From: Paenibacillus sedimenti
GTDB lineage: Bacteria > Bacillota > Bacilli > Paenibacillales > NBRC-103111
Length of the DNA stretch: 64,000 bases
Direction: 5' to 3'
Assembly: GCF_014534655.1 (NCBI RefSeq)
Contig: NZ_JACVVD010000009.1
Span: 124,001-188,000, forward strand
Made by a program: the position numbers and the translations under genes. Of the stretch, positions 36,115-44,292 are shown in pieces (the stretch's first letter is position 1; every line of letters starts with the position of its first letter). The notes under the pieces were generated by a model. It was not told the DNA's origin and searched no databases. It saw nothing but the letters and a program-made list of their open reading frames with translations.

Positions 36115-37128
36115 ATGCCAAAGCTTTCACAAGAGATTGATTCACGAATTCCTGTTACGGTATTAACCGGATTTTTGGGCGCAGGAAAAACGACATTACT
36201 CAATCATGTCATGACCGCTAACCATGGAGAGAAAATTGCAGTCATTATCAATGAGTACGGCGAAGTAGGCATTGATAACCAGCTCGTAGTCGGGGCGGAC
36301 GAAGAAATATTTGAAATGAACAATGGCTGTATTTGTTGTACGGTTCGCGGCGATCTGATCCGAATTTTGAATGAACTGATGGAAGCTAAGAACGGTAACA
36401 GCCATCGAAAGCAAGTTCATTTCGACCGGGTATTAATCGAAACGACGGGGCTGGCAGATCCTGCGCCTGTTGCACAAACTTTTTTTGTTGACGAAAACAT
36501 TGCGGAACAATACAAGCTAGATGCCATCGTAACTGTCGTCGATGCCAAGCATGCGGAAGATCAGCTTGATAAAGGGCACGAAGCTCAGGAGCAAGTCGCT
36601 TTTTCTGATGTGCTTCTAGTAAACAAGGTAGATCTTATTTCCGAAGAGGAATTGCATAAGCTTGAAAAGCGCCTAAAAATAATGAATCCAGCAGCTAAAT
36701 TATACCGGACTGAGCAATCAAGTGTTGATTTGAAGAAGATTTTGGGCATTAACGCTTTTGAACTAGACAAAAAGCTCGAACTCGATCCGGACTTTCTGAA
36801 TAGCCACGAAGATGACCATGAACATGATGATGAAGTAAAATCCATTTTTTTTAGGGAAGACCGTCCGCTAGACTTGGATAAAATGGAACGTTTTCTGAAA
36901 GAATGGCTTACTGAACATGGAGCGGATACGTTGAGGTACAAAGGAGTCCTTCATATTAATGGAGTTAAACAGCGAATCATCTTTCAAGGCGTTCATATGC
37001 TGTTCGCTTCTGCACCAGACCGTAACTGGAAATCAGATGAGATCCCGCGCAGCGAATTCGTCATTATTGGCCGCAATCTGGACGAAGCTTGGTTCAAGTC
37101 TCAGTTTGCCGCTTGTGTCGCATCCTAG
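36115..37128 (+). CDS. COG0523 (CobW/ZNG-type) GTPase, third copy
   Basis: 337 residues. P-loop GFLGAGKTTLLNH (19-31), CxCC in NGCICCTVRGDL, ETTGLADP and NKVD motifs, and a His/Asp-rich stretch HEDDHEHDDE before the CobW_C domain. Its strong promoter is directly covered by a Zur-type palindrome, so it should be made only when zinc is low. Such Zur-controlled COG0523 proteins deliver zinc to essential enzymes. Three copies in 7.5 kb suggests client specialisation. Confidence 0.94.
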   Translation: MPKLSQEIDSRIPVTVLTGFLGAGKTTLLNHVMTANHGEKIAVIINEYGEVGIDNQLVVGADEEIFEMNNGCICCTVRGDLIRILNELMEAKNGNSHRKQVHFDRVLIETTGLADPAPVAQTFFVDENIAEQYKLDAIVTVVDAKHAEDQLDKGHEAQEQVAFSDVLLVNKVDLISEEELHKLEKRLKIMNPAAKLYRTEQSSVDLKKILGINAFELDKKLELDPDFLNSHEDDHEHDDEVKSIFFREDRPLDLDKMERFLKEWLTEHGADTLRYKGVLHINGVKQRIIFQGVHMLFASAPDRNWKSDEIPRSEFVIIGRNLDEAWFKSQFAACVAS

Positions 37129-37155
37129 TTGTTGTTTCCACTCTATAACATACGA

Positions 37156-37190
37156 ATGAGGAACCATTTTATATGGGTTCCTCATTTTTG
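37156..37190 (+). terminator. Terminator after the third GTPase gene
   Basis: ATGAGGAACC and GGTTCCTCAT pair around a nine-base AT-rich loop, followed by TTTTT. It lies between convergent genes and may serve both. Confidence 0.85.
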
Positions 37191-37197
37191 TCTTCAA

Positions 37198-37581
37198 TTA
37201 AATCTTGATCCTTTGCTTCGATTCTCCCTTAGCCGCATTCGGCGAACGTACGAAGCTGCCTTTATATTTCACGTCGTATGTATGTGTGAGTTGTTCGCGA
37301 ATTGGATTCCCCTCCAACAGGTGACGGTTAACAAGAATCCGTCCTGTCTCTGGAGTGACGTCCTTGTACCAAACCCCTTCGGGGTATACAATGACCACGC
37401 AGGCATCTTGACACCGTCCATTGCAATGAGTCCTGCTCGTATGAATAAGACCGTCCGCACTATTGCGGGCAATTTCATCCCGAATGGCCTGTGTTACCTC
37501 TTCCCCCTGCTTGCGCATGCAACTGGCGCCGTTACAAATGAGTACATGATGGCGCGTTTCTGACAGGTCCCATGTTGACAT
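37198..37581 (-). CDS. Thioredoxin-like [2Fe-2S] ferredoxin-type protein
   Basis: 127 residues. VLICNGASC (Cys16, Cys21) and HCNGRCQDAC (Cys53, Cys57, Cys61) followed by VVIVYPEGVWYKDV match thioredoxin-like [2Fe-2S] ferredoxins, such as the small NuoE-like proteins. The C-terminus is extended by about 35 basic residues. Start ATG after GAGGAGGG. Two Zur-like boxes lie upstream (37597-37617, 37658-37678), and a -10 like TATAAT overlaps the first. Its place in a zinc regulon is unusual. Cysteines could hold a cluster or zinc; the role, perhaps electron supply or metal handling, is not known to me. Confidence 0.85.
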   Translation of the reverse strand: MSTWDLSETRHHVLICNGASCMRKQGEEVTQAIRDEIARNSADGLIHTSRTHCNGRCQDACVVIVYPEGVWYKDVTPETGRILVNRHLLEGNPIREQLTHTYDVKYKGSFVRSPNAAKGESKQRIKI

Positions 37582-37596
37582 AAAACCCTCCTCATT

Positions 37597-37617
37597 ATAC
37601 TGTAATAGTTACGATTA
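37597..37617 (-). promoter_or_regulatory. Zur box upstream of the ferredoxin-like gene
   Basis: GTAATAGTTACGATT has one mismatch in the core of the Zur box. The minus-strand TATAAT (37593-37598) abuts it, so binding would block the promoter of the ferredoxin-like gene. Confidence 0.75.
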
Positions 37618-37657
37618 AAATAAAGCACTCATCAAGACAGTCTTGGATGACCGATAT

Positions 37658-37678
37658 TATTTGTAATTTTTACGATTA
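37658..37678. promoter_or_regulatory. Second Zur-like box between ferredoxin-like and ABC exporter genes
   Basis: GTAATTTTTACGATT has one core mismatch. Its centre is 61 bases from the preceding box and about 95 bases upstream of a likely promoter of the ABC exporter gene. It could serve either gene. Confidence 0.65.
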
Positions 37679-37752
37679 ATACTCTCGATTTTACCTATCC
37701 ATATGCATGTTGTCAATAATGGCATGTGATGATTTTCATTCTTTTCATGTCT

Positions 37753-37780
37753 TTGAATATCCTAAAAGGATTGCTATAAT
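37753..37780 (+). promoter_or_regulatory. Promoter of the ABC exporter gene
   Basis: TTGAAT (37753-37758), 16-base spacer, extended -10 TGCTATAAT ending at 37780. It shows that the ATG at 37815 is the start, since upstream frames begin before the transcript. Confidence 0.65.
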
Positions 37781-37814
37781 AGGTCAGGTTTATAAGAAAA
37801 AGGAGTACATCAAA

Positions 37815-39566
37815 ATGAGCAGTTTCAAAATTTATTTCAAATTTGTCAAACCCTACCGGAAACTTGTACTTATCACCTTATTCATCGGTATGGTTAAATT
37901 TGCCATCCCCCTCATCCTACCTCTCATTATGAAATATATTGTTGATGACTTATTACTAAGTTCCCTTTCAATAACTGAAAAAACGCATCAACTGATGGAA
38001 GTGATGATGGTTACTTTTGTCCTATTTGTTATTATAAGGGCGCCGATTGAATACCTTCGACAGTTTTTTGCACAATTAACAACGAGCCGTATTCTTTACG
38101 ATTTACGCAGTCATCTTTATGGGCATATTCAAAAGCTGTCCTTACGTTATTATCAAAATCATAAAACCGGCGAAATTATTTCCCGAATGATCAATGATGC
38201 CGAACAAACCAAAAATATCGTTGAAACGGGATTAATGAATATATGGCTAGATCTATTCACCCTAACGATCGCTATAGGATTTATGATTCATATGGATTTT
38301 GGACTGACCCTCGTTGCTATAGCCGTTTTTCCATTCTATGCTATCTCCGTCAAAACGTTATATAAAAAGCTACGGAACTTAACCAAATCCAGATCTCAAG
38401 CCCTTGCGGAAATGCAAGGATATTTACATGAGCGGGTAAACGGAATTCCCGTCATTAAAAGCTTCGCTTTAGAAGACTATGAGAAAGAAAATTTTGGTTT
38501 AAAAAACAACAAATTTCTAAATCGTGCATTGGCATTGACGAAATGGAATGCTATAACCAACTCCATTATTAATACAATAACAGATATTGCTCCCTTGCTT
38601 GTTCTATCTTATGGAGCCTATCAAGTTATACAAGGCCACCTTACGATAGGCGCATTTGTAGCCTTTTTTGCCTATTTGGATCGTTTGTACAGTCCGCTGC
38701 GCAGGTTGGTAAATTCTTCAACTGAACTAACGCAAGCAAGCGCTTCTCTGGATCGTGTAATCGAACTTATGAATGAGCCATACGACATTGTTGATTCATC
38801 GCATGCGAGAACCGTTCAACAATTGCAAGGAAAAATTGATTTTCAAGATGTTAGTTTTCGTTATGACAATTCTACGGATTGGGTATTAAAAAACATTCAA
38901 CTAAGCATTCAACCTGGTGAAACGGTAGCATTTGTAGGCATGAGCGGCGGAGGAAAATCATCGCTTATCAGTTTGCTTCCCCGCTTCTACGACATTCAGC
39001 AAGGAAATATTTTGTTGGATGATAAGGATATTAAAGACATCACAATAAAGAGCTTGCGCTTTCAAATAGGAATGGTGCTGCAAGATAATATTTTGTTTAG
39101 CGGAACTGTTCGTGAAAATATACTTTTGGGTAAACCGAGTGCTGCCGATGATGAGATCATCTATGCAGCAAAAGCAGCAAATGCACATGATTTTATTATG
39201 AATTTGCCCAATGGATATGATACGGAAATCGGCGAGCGCGGAATGAAGTTATCCGGTGGACAGAAGCAACGGGTTGCCATCGCCAGAGTCTTTCTCAAGA
39301 ATCCGAGCATATTGATTCTGGATGAAGCTACTTCCGCCCTTGATCTGGAGTCGGAACATCTAATTCAAGAATCTCTGGGAAAATTGGCAAAAGATCGAAC
39401 GACCTTAATTGTTGCACACCGCCTATCTACAATTACCCATGCTGATCAGATCGTTCTTATTGAAAATGGTGAAATTAAAGAAAAAGGAACTCATGAGCAA
39501 TTGATGAATGAAAACGGACCTTACTTTCGTCTATTTAATGTACAAAATTTACATGGTGTCGAGTAA
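37815..39566 (+). CDS. ABC exporter (fused membrane and ATPase domains)
   Basis: 583 residues from the ATG after AAGGAG. Six membrane segments in residues 15-300 (ABC_membrane domain), with 'HKTGEIISRMINDAEQ' in the first intracellular helix. ATPase domain from about 340: Walker A GMSGGGKSS, signature LSGGQKQRVAIARVF, Walker B SILILDEATSALD and the His in VAHRLST. This is a half-size exporter that works as a homodimer (MsbA/BmrA type). Cargo cannot be read. Its neighbour is the zinc island with a Zur-like box upstream, so zinc-dependent expression is possible. Confidence 0.94.
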   Translation: MSSFKIYFKFVKPYRKLVLITLFIGMVKFAIPLILPLIMKYIVDDLLLSSLSITEKTHQLMEVMMVTFVLFVIIRAPIEYLRQFFAQLTTSRILYDLRSHLYGHIQKLSLRYYQNHKTGEIISRMINDAEQTKNIVETGLMNIWLDLFTLTIAIGFMIHMDFGLTLVAIAVFPFYAISVKTLYKKLRNLTKSRSQALAEMQGYLHERVNGIPVIKSFALEDYEKENFGLKNNKFLNRALALTKWNAITNSIINTITDIAPLLVLSYGAYQVIQGHLTIGAFVAFFAYLDRLYSPLRRLVNSSTELTQASASLDRVIELMNEPYDIVDSSHARTVQQLQGKIDFQDVSFRYDNSTDWVLKNIQLSIQPGETVAFVGMSGGGKSSLISLLPRFYDIQQGNILLDDKDIKDITIKSLRFQIGMVLQDNILFSGTVRENILLGKPSAADDEIIYAAKAANAHDFIMNLPNGYDTEIGERGMKLSGGQKQRVAIARVFLKNPSILILDEATSALDLESEHLIQESLGKLAKDRTTLIVAHRLSTITHADQIVLIENGEIKEKGTHEQLMNENGPYFRLFNVQNLHGVE

Positions 39567-39570
39567 TATT

Positions 39571-40893
39571 TCATCGCTCTGAAGGTCTCGGAGGTTTAGT
39601 TATGTCAGAGAACGGTTCTACCGGATATCTCCTCTTAAGTTCCTGTACGGAGATTGCCACAATCCGTGGCGTCAGCAGCCCTCTTTTTAACTCCAGACGC
39701 TGTCTGCCATTCGGATGAATAATGAAAAGCAACAGCCTTAAATAAATATGGCTGAATACGTTAAACAAGCCCTTCGGCAGCTCTTCAACGGTAAAGCCCA
39801 ATTGTTTGGAGCCGCGATGGATCATCGTAATTCCATAAACCCCTCTGACCTGATGGTGCATATGAAGATACTGTGTCATCGCCGGTAAAAAACGCTGAAC
39901 ATCGCGAATCATATTCACAGCGAGTTGAACCATCGAGTTCGACTCGGAAATGAGCTGAAATAGCTTCTTGTTGTTAAAGTGCAGCTCTACGACCATATCT
40001 CCTGCACGAATCTCTTCGCCGTTATCCATACAGATCGTCTTCCCTTTATATTTGCGAACTCTGCTATAAAAGATAGGATGATTCTGATCAATCGGATGGA
40101 TGTTGAATAGCCAATGAAAGCAATATTCCCATTTTAGCCATAAGAAAACAAGTATACTTTTCAATGGCTTCACGTTTTTCTGTCTCGAGTTAAGGTCTGC
40201 CTGACTACGGGCATCGATTCGTACCATGGTATACCCTCTTCGGGAGCTCTCCTCCAGAAAGTCGCCAAGCGCTTCAAGCATAAACACCGGCGCGTGTGGA
40301 TCTGCACCAAAAGTCTGACCGCTATCATGCAGTACAATGATATCGTTGTTTTTTACTCTGCCAAGCAATTTGGCCAGAATTCTTTCCTTCCCTCCCTTGG
40401 TCCTCCAATCGCCAACCATCAAGGACCAAAATACGAAATGGAATCGTTTCATCAAAAATAAGTCAAATATATTGATAATTCCCCATGGCGGACGATAAAA
40501 TATCGGTTTGACCCCGATAATGTTCTCGATGACCTTCACCGAGTCATTCAATTGCTTTCGGACTTTCCGAGGCGTCATCCATGCATTCGCCCTGTGCGCA
40601 TAGTTATGAATGCCAATCAAATGCCCTTCTTGGTGCATCCGCAAGATCAAATCAGGATACCTCTCCGCCTTGGATCCGAGTACAAAAAAGGTAGCTTGCA
40701 CCTGAAATCTCCCTAACAGATCAAGCAGTTGAGACGTATAGTCCGGATCGGGACCATCATCAAAGGTTAAGGCAATGCCATCAACCAGCCTCCCTTTTTT
40801 ATACGCGCCTACGCCAAACAGACGGACCAGGACTGTTGGTATAATCGTATATACCAGCAAAAGTATCGCAATCAACCAGTACCCTACACTCAT
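39571..40893 (-). CDS. Membrane-anchored polysaccharide deacetylase with YkoP-like C-terminal domain
   Basis: 440 residues. One N-terminal membrane segment (about 2-25) anchors it outside. The NodB domain has motif 1 TFDDGPD (near 45), motif 2 HNYAH (near 100) with the metal His, motif 3 RPPWG and a late LHDSG (motif 5). The C-terminal 190 residues are a separate alpha/beta region (from YKGKTICMDNGEEIRAGD) resembling the YkoP family. It is expected to remove acetyl groups from an N-acetylated glycan in the wall. It converges with the ABC exporter gene with a four-base gap. The glycosyltransferase at 41411-42523 is a likely partner, as in the ykoN-ykoP region of B. subtilis. Confidence 0.88.
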   Translation of the reverse strand: MSVGYWLIAILLLVYTIIPTVLVRLFGVGAYKKGRLVDGIALTFDDGPDPDYTSQLLDLLGRFQVQATFFVLGSKAERYPDLILRMHQEGHLIGIHNYAHRANAWMTPRKVRKQLNDSVKVIENIIGVKPIFYRPPWGIINIFDLFLMKRFHFVFWSLMVGDWRTKGGKERILAKLLGRVKNNDIIVLHDSGQTFGADPHAPVFMLEALGDFLEESSRRGYTMVRIDARSQADLNSRQKNVKPLKSILVFLWLKWEYCFHWLFNIHPIDQNHPIFYSRVRKYKGKTICMDNGEEIRAGDMVVELHFNNKKLFQLISESNSMVQLAVNMIRDVQRFLPAMTQYLHMHHQVRGVYGITMIHRGSKQLGFTVEELPKGLFNVFSHIYLRLLLFIIHPNGRQRLELKRGLLTPRIVAISVQELKRRYPVEPFSDITKPPRPSER

Positions 40894-41006
40894 GATCAAT
40901 CACACTCTTTCTGCAAAGAATGGTCATGCCAGTACTTTTATGAATATGGGACTAATCCATTTATATGATAAGAAATGGCGGCAACTTCTTTTTTAGAAAA
41001 ATAATA

Positions 41007-41051
41007 CAAAAAAACGCTGCCCACCCCTTTGCCGGGGTTAAAACAGCGTTT
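41007..41051 (-). terminator. Minus-strand terminator beyond an opposite-strand gene
   Basis: AAACGCTG and CAGCGTTT, plus an inner CCCC/GGGG, pair. On the minus strand TTTTTTTGT follows. The only minus-strand gene that could feed it is the glycosyltransferase ending at 41411. Confidence 0.75.
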
Positions 41052-41105
41052 CGTGTTATACTAATCCTATTCACATTCCATTGTAGTAAAGGATGATCCG
41101 TCCTC

Positions 41106-41405
41106 ATGGCATTCGGTATTCGGAGAGAAGAACTCATCGCTTGGAAAGAAGCCGTGAGTCGCGGTGAAATTGCTTTGTTGACCCATTATTGGCTGGATGA
41201 GCGGTTTCCAGGTATAACCACCGTAACGAAGGCTGGTTGCTCCGATCTAGAACGTCTAACGACGTGGTGCAGAAGCAATGGTCTGAATCCGCGATACATT
41301 CATCATCGTCCGCCTTATCCCCACTATGACATCATTGGTCCGAAGCAAAAGGAAATTTTAATCAGAGAGGGACAATGGGATCAAATCAAACGGTTCAATC
41401 TTTGA
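41106..41405 (+). CDS. Small conserved Bacillales protein, YneQ-like
   Basis: 99 residues: MAFGIRREELIAWK, then GEIALLTHYWLDERFPG, TVTKAGCSDLERLTTWC and YPHYDIIGPKQKEIL. I recognise this as a small conserved protein of Bacilli resembling YneQ of B. subtilis, from memory and not checked. No membrane segment or signal. The fixed His, Tyr, Trp and Cys residues could form an active site, but no function is known to me. Its stop lies five bases from the convergent glycosyltransferase stop. Confidence 0.8.
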   Translation: MAFGIRREELIAWKEAVSRGEIALLTHYWLDERFPGITTVTKAGCSDLERLTTWCRSNGLNPRYIHHRPPYPHYDIIGPKQKEILIREGQWDQIKRFNL

Positions 41406-41410
41406 TTGCT

Positions 41411-42523
41411 TTAAATAGATACTGAAACAAGTTGAGTGACGGTATGGATAATATCATTTACGATATGTGCGCTTGCTTGTCTTTTTTGCATTCCCACCAT
41501 GCGAGCTCTCACTTCATCGTACAAGCTTGGATGCTCCAACAAATGCTTAATGCTGCCCGTCATGTCCTGAATGTTATCTGAAATCGAAGCGACTCCTCTG
41601 CTTGAGAGATATTTCGCATTCTCTCTTTCTTGCCCTGCATACGGCTTATAGATATAGATTGGGAGCTGCATGGCAATCGCTTCTGATAATGTAAGACCTC
41701 CTGCTTTGGTGATAATGCAAGTTGAGACTGACATTATTTCATGAAGATTACTAATAAATCCAAGAATTATTAAATGTTCTTGAGCTGGAAACCGTGACTC
41801 CAGCTTAAGTCTGAGCTTCTCATTGCGCCCGCAAACAACAATCACTTGACAATTGCCGATGGTAATTAGAGACTCTAGCAAATCCTCTGTATAGCTTGAC
41901 GCTCCTTGATCGGAGGCCATTACGAGAATCTTTTTTCGATGCTGCATGCGACTGCTCGTTAATTCCAAAAATTCATTGCGCACAGGGATCCCGCTGACTT
42001 CCACACGGTCTCTTGGAAAGCCCTTAAACACAATTTGCTGCTTCAGTTCTTCGGTAGCCACATAGTATTTATCGACGGATGGGTGCAGCCAAGTTGCATG
42101 TAAGGCGAAATCCGTTAGAACCGTATAATTGCTAATGCCCAAAGCACTGCATATTTCCGGTGATGCACCAAAGGGGAACGTATTCACGACCGCGTCAGGT
42201 CGTTCTTCATGAATGATCTCTTTCAACTTCTTCTTGCCAAGGGCAGTCATCGACCGTTGAAATAAGGCTGTACGTTTCGTTTCCCGTGTTAAATAATAGC
42301 TCCAACCGTAATAATCGAGACCCATCCTGGAAATTTGCGTGCTTTTGTTTACAAGTGAGGTGGTGATCATATTAATAAACGGATGTCCCTCTTTCATGAG
42401 ATCGACGACCTTGACTTGTTCAACACCCTGCTTGATAAATTGTTGCTGCAATGCTTGCGAAGCCTGGATATGACCGTTACCATAACTTGCCGTTAGAATC
42501 AATATGCGAGGATTGACATTCAT
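41411..42523 (-). CDS. MGDG-synthase-family glycosyltransferase (GT28 type)
   Basis: 370 residues. The N-terminal domain starts RILILTASYGNGHIQASQALQQ, the signature of the monogalactosyldiacylglycerol synthase family (PF06925), which includes UgtP and YkoN. The C-terminal GT-B domain has VVCGRNEKLRLKLE and 'TKAGGLTLSEAIAMQLPIYI' for sugar-nucleotide binding. It transfers a sugar to a lipid or polyprenol acceptor at the inner membrane face. With the deacetylase at 39571-40893 it may make a surface glycolipid or polymer. Confidence 0.9.
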   Translation of the reverse strand: MNVNPRILILTASYGNGHIQASQALQQQFIKQGVEQVKVVDLMKEGHPFINMITTSLVNKSTQISRMGLDYYGWSYYLTRETKRTALFQRSMTALGKKKLKEIIHEERPDAVVNTFPFGASPEICSALGISNYTVLTDFALHATWLHPSVDKYYVATEELKQQIVFKGFPRDRVEVSGIPVRNEFLELTSSRMQHRKKILVMASDQGASSYTEDLLESLITIGNCQVIVVCGRNEKLRLKLESRFPAQEHLIILGFISNLHEIMSVSTCIITKAGGLTLSEAIAMQLPIYIYKPYAGQERENAKYLSSRGVASISDNIQDMTGSIKHLLEHPSLYDEVRARMVGMQKRQASAHIVNDIIHTVTQLVSVSI

Positions 42524-42700
42524 GATCTAAGCAGCCTCCTTGCCCATCGTTGTACTATTTTATGTTTATTCGTCATTTGAGTCTGAAAGTCCAGGTAGAT
42601 TGTTTTCATGACAGGATACTTATTCCTTCGGCAAAGTTAACCGATGTACCTGCAAATCTATTTCAAATTCATGTAATAATTCCATAAAGTTCCGAAGAGC

Positions 42701-42731
42701 AAAAAAACCCGTTCGATAATCGAACAGGTGG
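42701..42731 (-). terminator. Terminator after the small gene 42775-42969
   Basis: CCTGTTCGAT and ATCGAACGGG pair with almost no loop, followed on the minus strand by TTTTTTT. Confidence 0.9.
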
Positions 42732-42774
42732 GATGCACTTTCAATATCGGCTTATAGGGTCATGATATATCCTT

Positions 42775-42969
42775 CTAATCCTTCTTAACCTTCTTCAGAT
42801 GCGTTTCTTTGTGAGAAATAAAGGAGATCGTGTACTCCCCGAATGAAATAATTCGCTCTTGTTGGGCTGCCGGAAAATCAGGTTGACCGACTTCTAATTG
42901 ATCATCTAACTCGTTATACCATGGCAGCAGGTTCAACTTAATGATTAATACGTCCCCGTCTTCTTTCAT
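42775..42969 (-). CDS. Small hypothetical protein, 64 residues
   Basis: An acidic start, then a beta-rich part with FGEYTISFISHKETHLKKVKKD. It has an AGGTGG site at good spacing and its own terminator, so it is probably real. I do not recognise a family. No membrane segment. Confidence 0.65.
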   Translation of the reverse strand: MKEDGDVLIIKLNLLPWYNELDDQLEVGQPDFPAAQQERIISFGEYTISFISHKETHLKKVKKD

Positions 42970-43070
42970 TTTTATTCCACCTTCTATTAACTAATGAAAT
43001 GACTTTTGATCATACTAGTATATGTGGAATTTAGTAGATCGAACTAGACTTATGGAGGAAAGATAAGCAA

Positions 43071-43748
43071 CTATCTTTCCTTCACTTCGATCCTCCCATC
43101 GTTGTAGCCAGTGACGATTTTATTGGCCATCTGAGCAAATAAACCGTTCTCTGCAACACCCGGAATCGTATTGATTTGTTTCGTTAACTTTTCCGGGTCT
43201 GGAATGCTTTCGAACTTGCAGTCTACAATAAGATTGCCATTATCAGTCATAAATGGTTTGCCGTTCAACAGACGAATCACGGGATCGCACTGTAACCGTT
43301 TCAGCTGATTGATTGTAAGATTAGCGGCGAAAGGCACAATTTCAACCGGCAAAGGAAACTTGCCGAGCAGCTCTACTCGTTTGGTTTCGTCTGCGATGAC
43401 AATAAATTGCTTGCTGTTGGCAGCAAGAATCTTTTCGCGCAGCAAGGCACCGCCTCCGCCTTTCGTTAAGTTGCCATGCCGATCAACCTCGTCAGCGCCG
43501 TCAATGGTGATGTCAATTATATCAATCTCATCAAAAGCAATGAGTGGAATTCCGAGTTGCATCGCCATGTCTTCGGAGTTTCTGGAACTCGCCACGGCCT
43601 TTATTTCCAAGCCCTCATTTACCTTTTCAGCGATACGATGAATGGCCCAATATGAAGTCGAACCGGTGCCTAATCCGACGATCATGCCGTCTTTGACAAA
43701 TTCCACTGCTCGCTCAGCAGCTATTCTTTTAGGATTCATGCCTGTCAC
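43071..43748 (-). CDS. rpiA: Ribose-5-phosphate isomerase A
   Basis: 225 residues. 'DGMIVGLGTGSTSYWAI' (phosphate loop), DITIDGADEVD with catalytic Asp and KGGGGALLREKI with catalytic Lys/Glu are the hallmarks of RpiA. It interconverts ribose 5-phosphate and ribulose 5-phosphate in the pentose phosphate pathway. The GTG at 43748 overlaps the TGA of the acetyltransferase gene (GTGA), which suggests coupling; an ATG three codons on is an alternative. Confidence 0.97.
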   Translation of the reverse strand: MTGMNPKRIAAERAVEFVKDGMIVGLGTGSTSYWAIHRIAEKVNEGLEIKAVASSRNSEDMAMQLGIPLIAFDEIDIIDITIDGADEVDRHGNLTKGGGGALLREKILAANSKQFIVIADETKRVELLGKFPLPVEIVPFAANLTINQLKRLQCDPVIRLLNGKPFMTDNGNLIVDCKFESIPDPEKLTKQINTIPGVAENGLFAQMANKIVTGYNDGRIEVKER

Positions 43749-44275
43749 CCTTGCACTTCCTGCTCTTTGACGTATGTATAAACCATATATTCCTCGTCAT
43801 ATTCTCGGTCATCGACCACTAAAGCATTTTTCTCAAACCCATAGGTTTCAAAACCTAAACTCCTGTAAAGCTCAGCAGCTGCCCGATTGGTACTTACTAC
43901 AGACAAATTGATTTGATTCAATCCATCCAGCACCCTGCCCCTGTTCAGTACTTCTGTTAAAAGCGCTTTGGCAATTCCATTGCCACGGTATTCGCTGGCG
44001 ACATAAACGCCCCAAATCGTTCCTTTATGCTTCAGTTTGATCTTTTGTTCGCGCAGGAAACCGGTCATGCCAATCAGATGACCATCTTGCGTAAATGCGC
44101 CAAGTATGAAATTGTCTGTTTTATTTTTATGCCTCTGCTCGACTTCTTCCTTGGACAACAGAATAGATTCTTCATAGGACGCAGAAAATGCTTCCGGACT
44201 TGTCTTCAATGCTTGAAGCCTTAACTGCCAATAGTTTTCAATATCTGCAATTTCAATATTTCTGATTTGGATCAT
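43745..44275 (-). CDS. GNAT-family N-acetyltransferase
   Basis: 176 residues. The acetyl-CoA loop is in 'WGVYVASEYRGNGIAKALL' (R-x-x-G-x-G/A) near 95-113, followed by the NLSVVSTNRAAAELYRSLGF strand and helix. N-terminal ENYWQLRLQALKTSPEAF resembles the YjcK/RimJ-like group. The substrate is unknown. It is the middle gene of the Nudix-GNAT-rpiA operon. Confidence 0.93.
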   Translation of the reverse strand: MIQIRNIEIADIENYWQLRLQALKTSPEAFSASYEESILLSKEEVEQRHKNKTDNFILGAFTQDGHLIGMTGFLREQKIKLKHKGTIWGVYVASEYRGNGIAKALLTEVLNRGRVLDGLNQINLSVVSTNRAAAELYRSLGFETYGFEKNALVVDDREYDEEYMVYTYVKEQEVQG

Positions 44276-44292
44276 CTTTCAACCCTACCTCC

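Noticed and set aside
37129..37563. A 144-codon plus-strand open frame
   Set aside because: Opposite the ferredoxin-like gene, whose Cys pattern and Zur box prove the minus strand.
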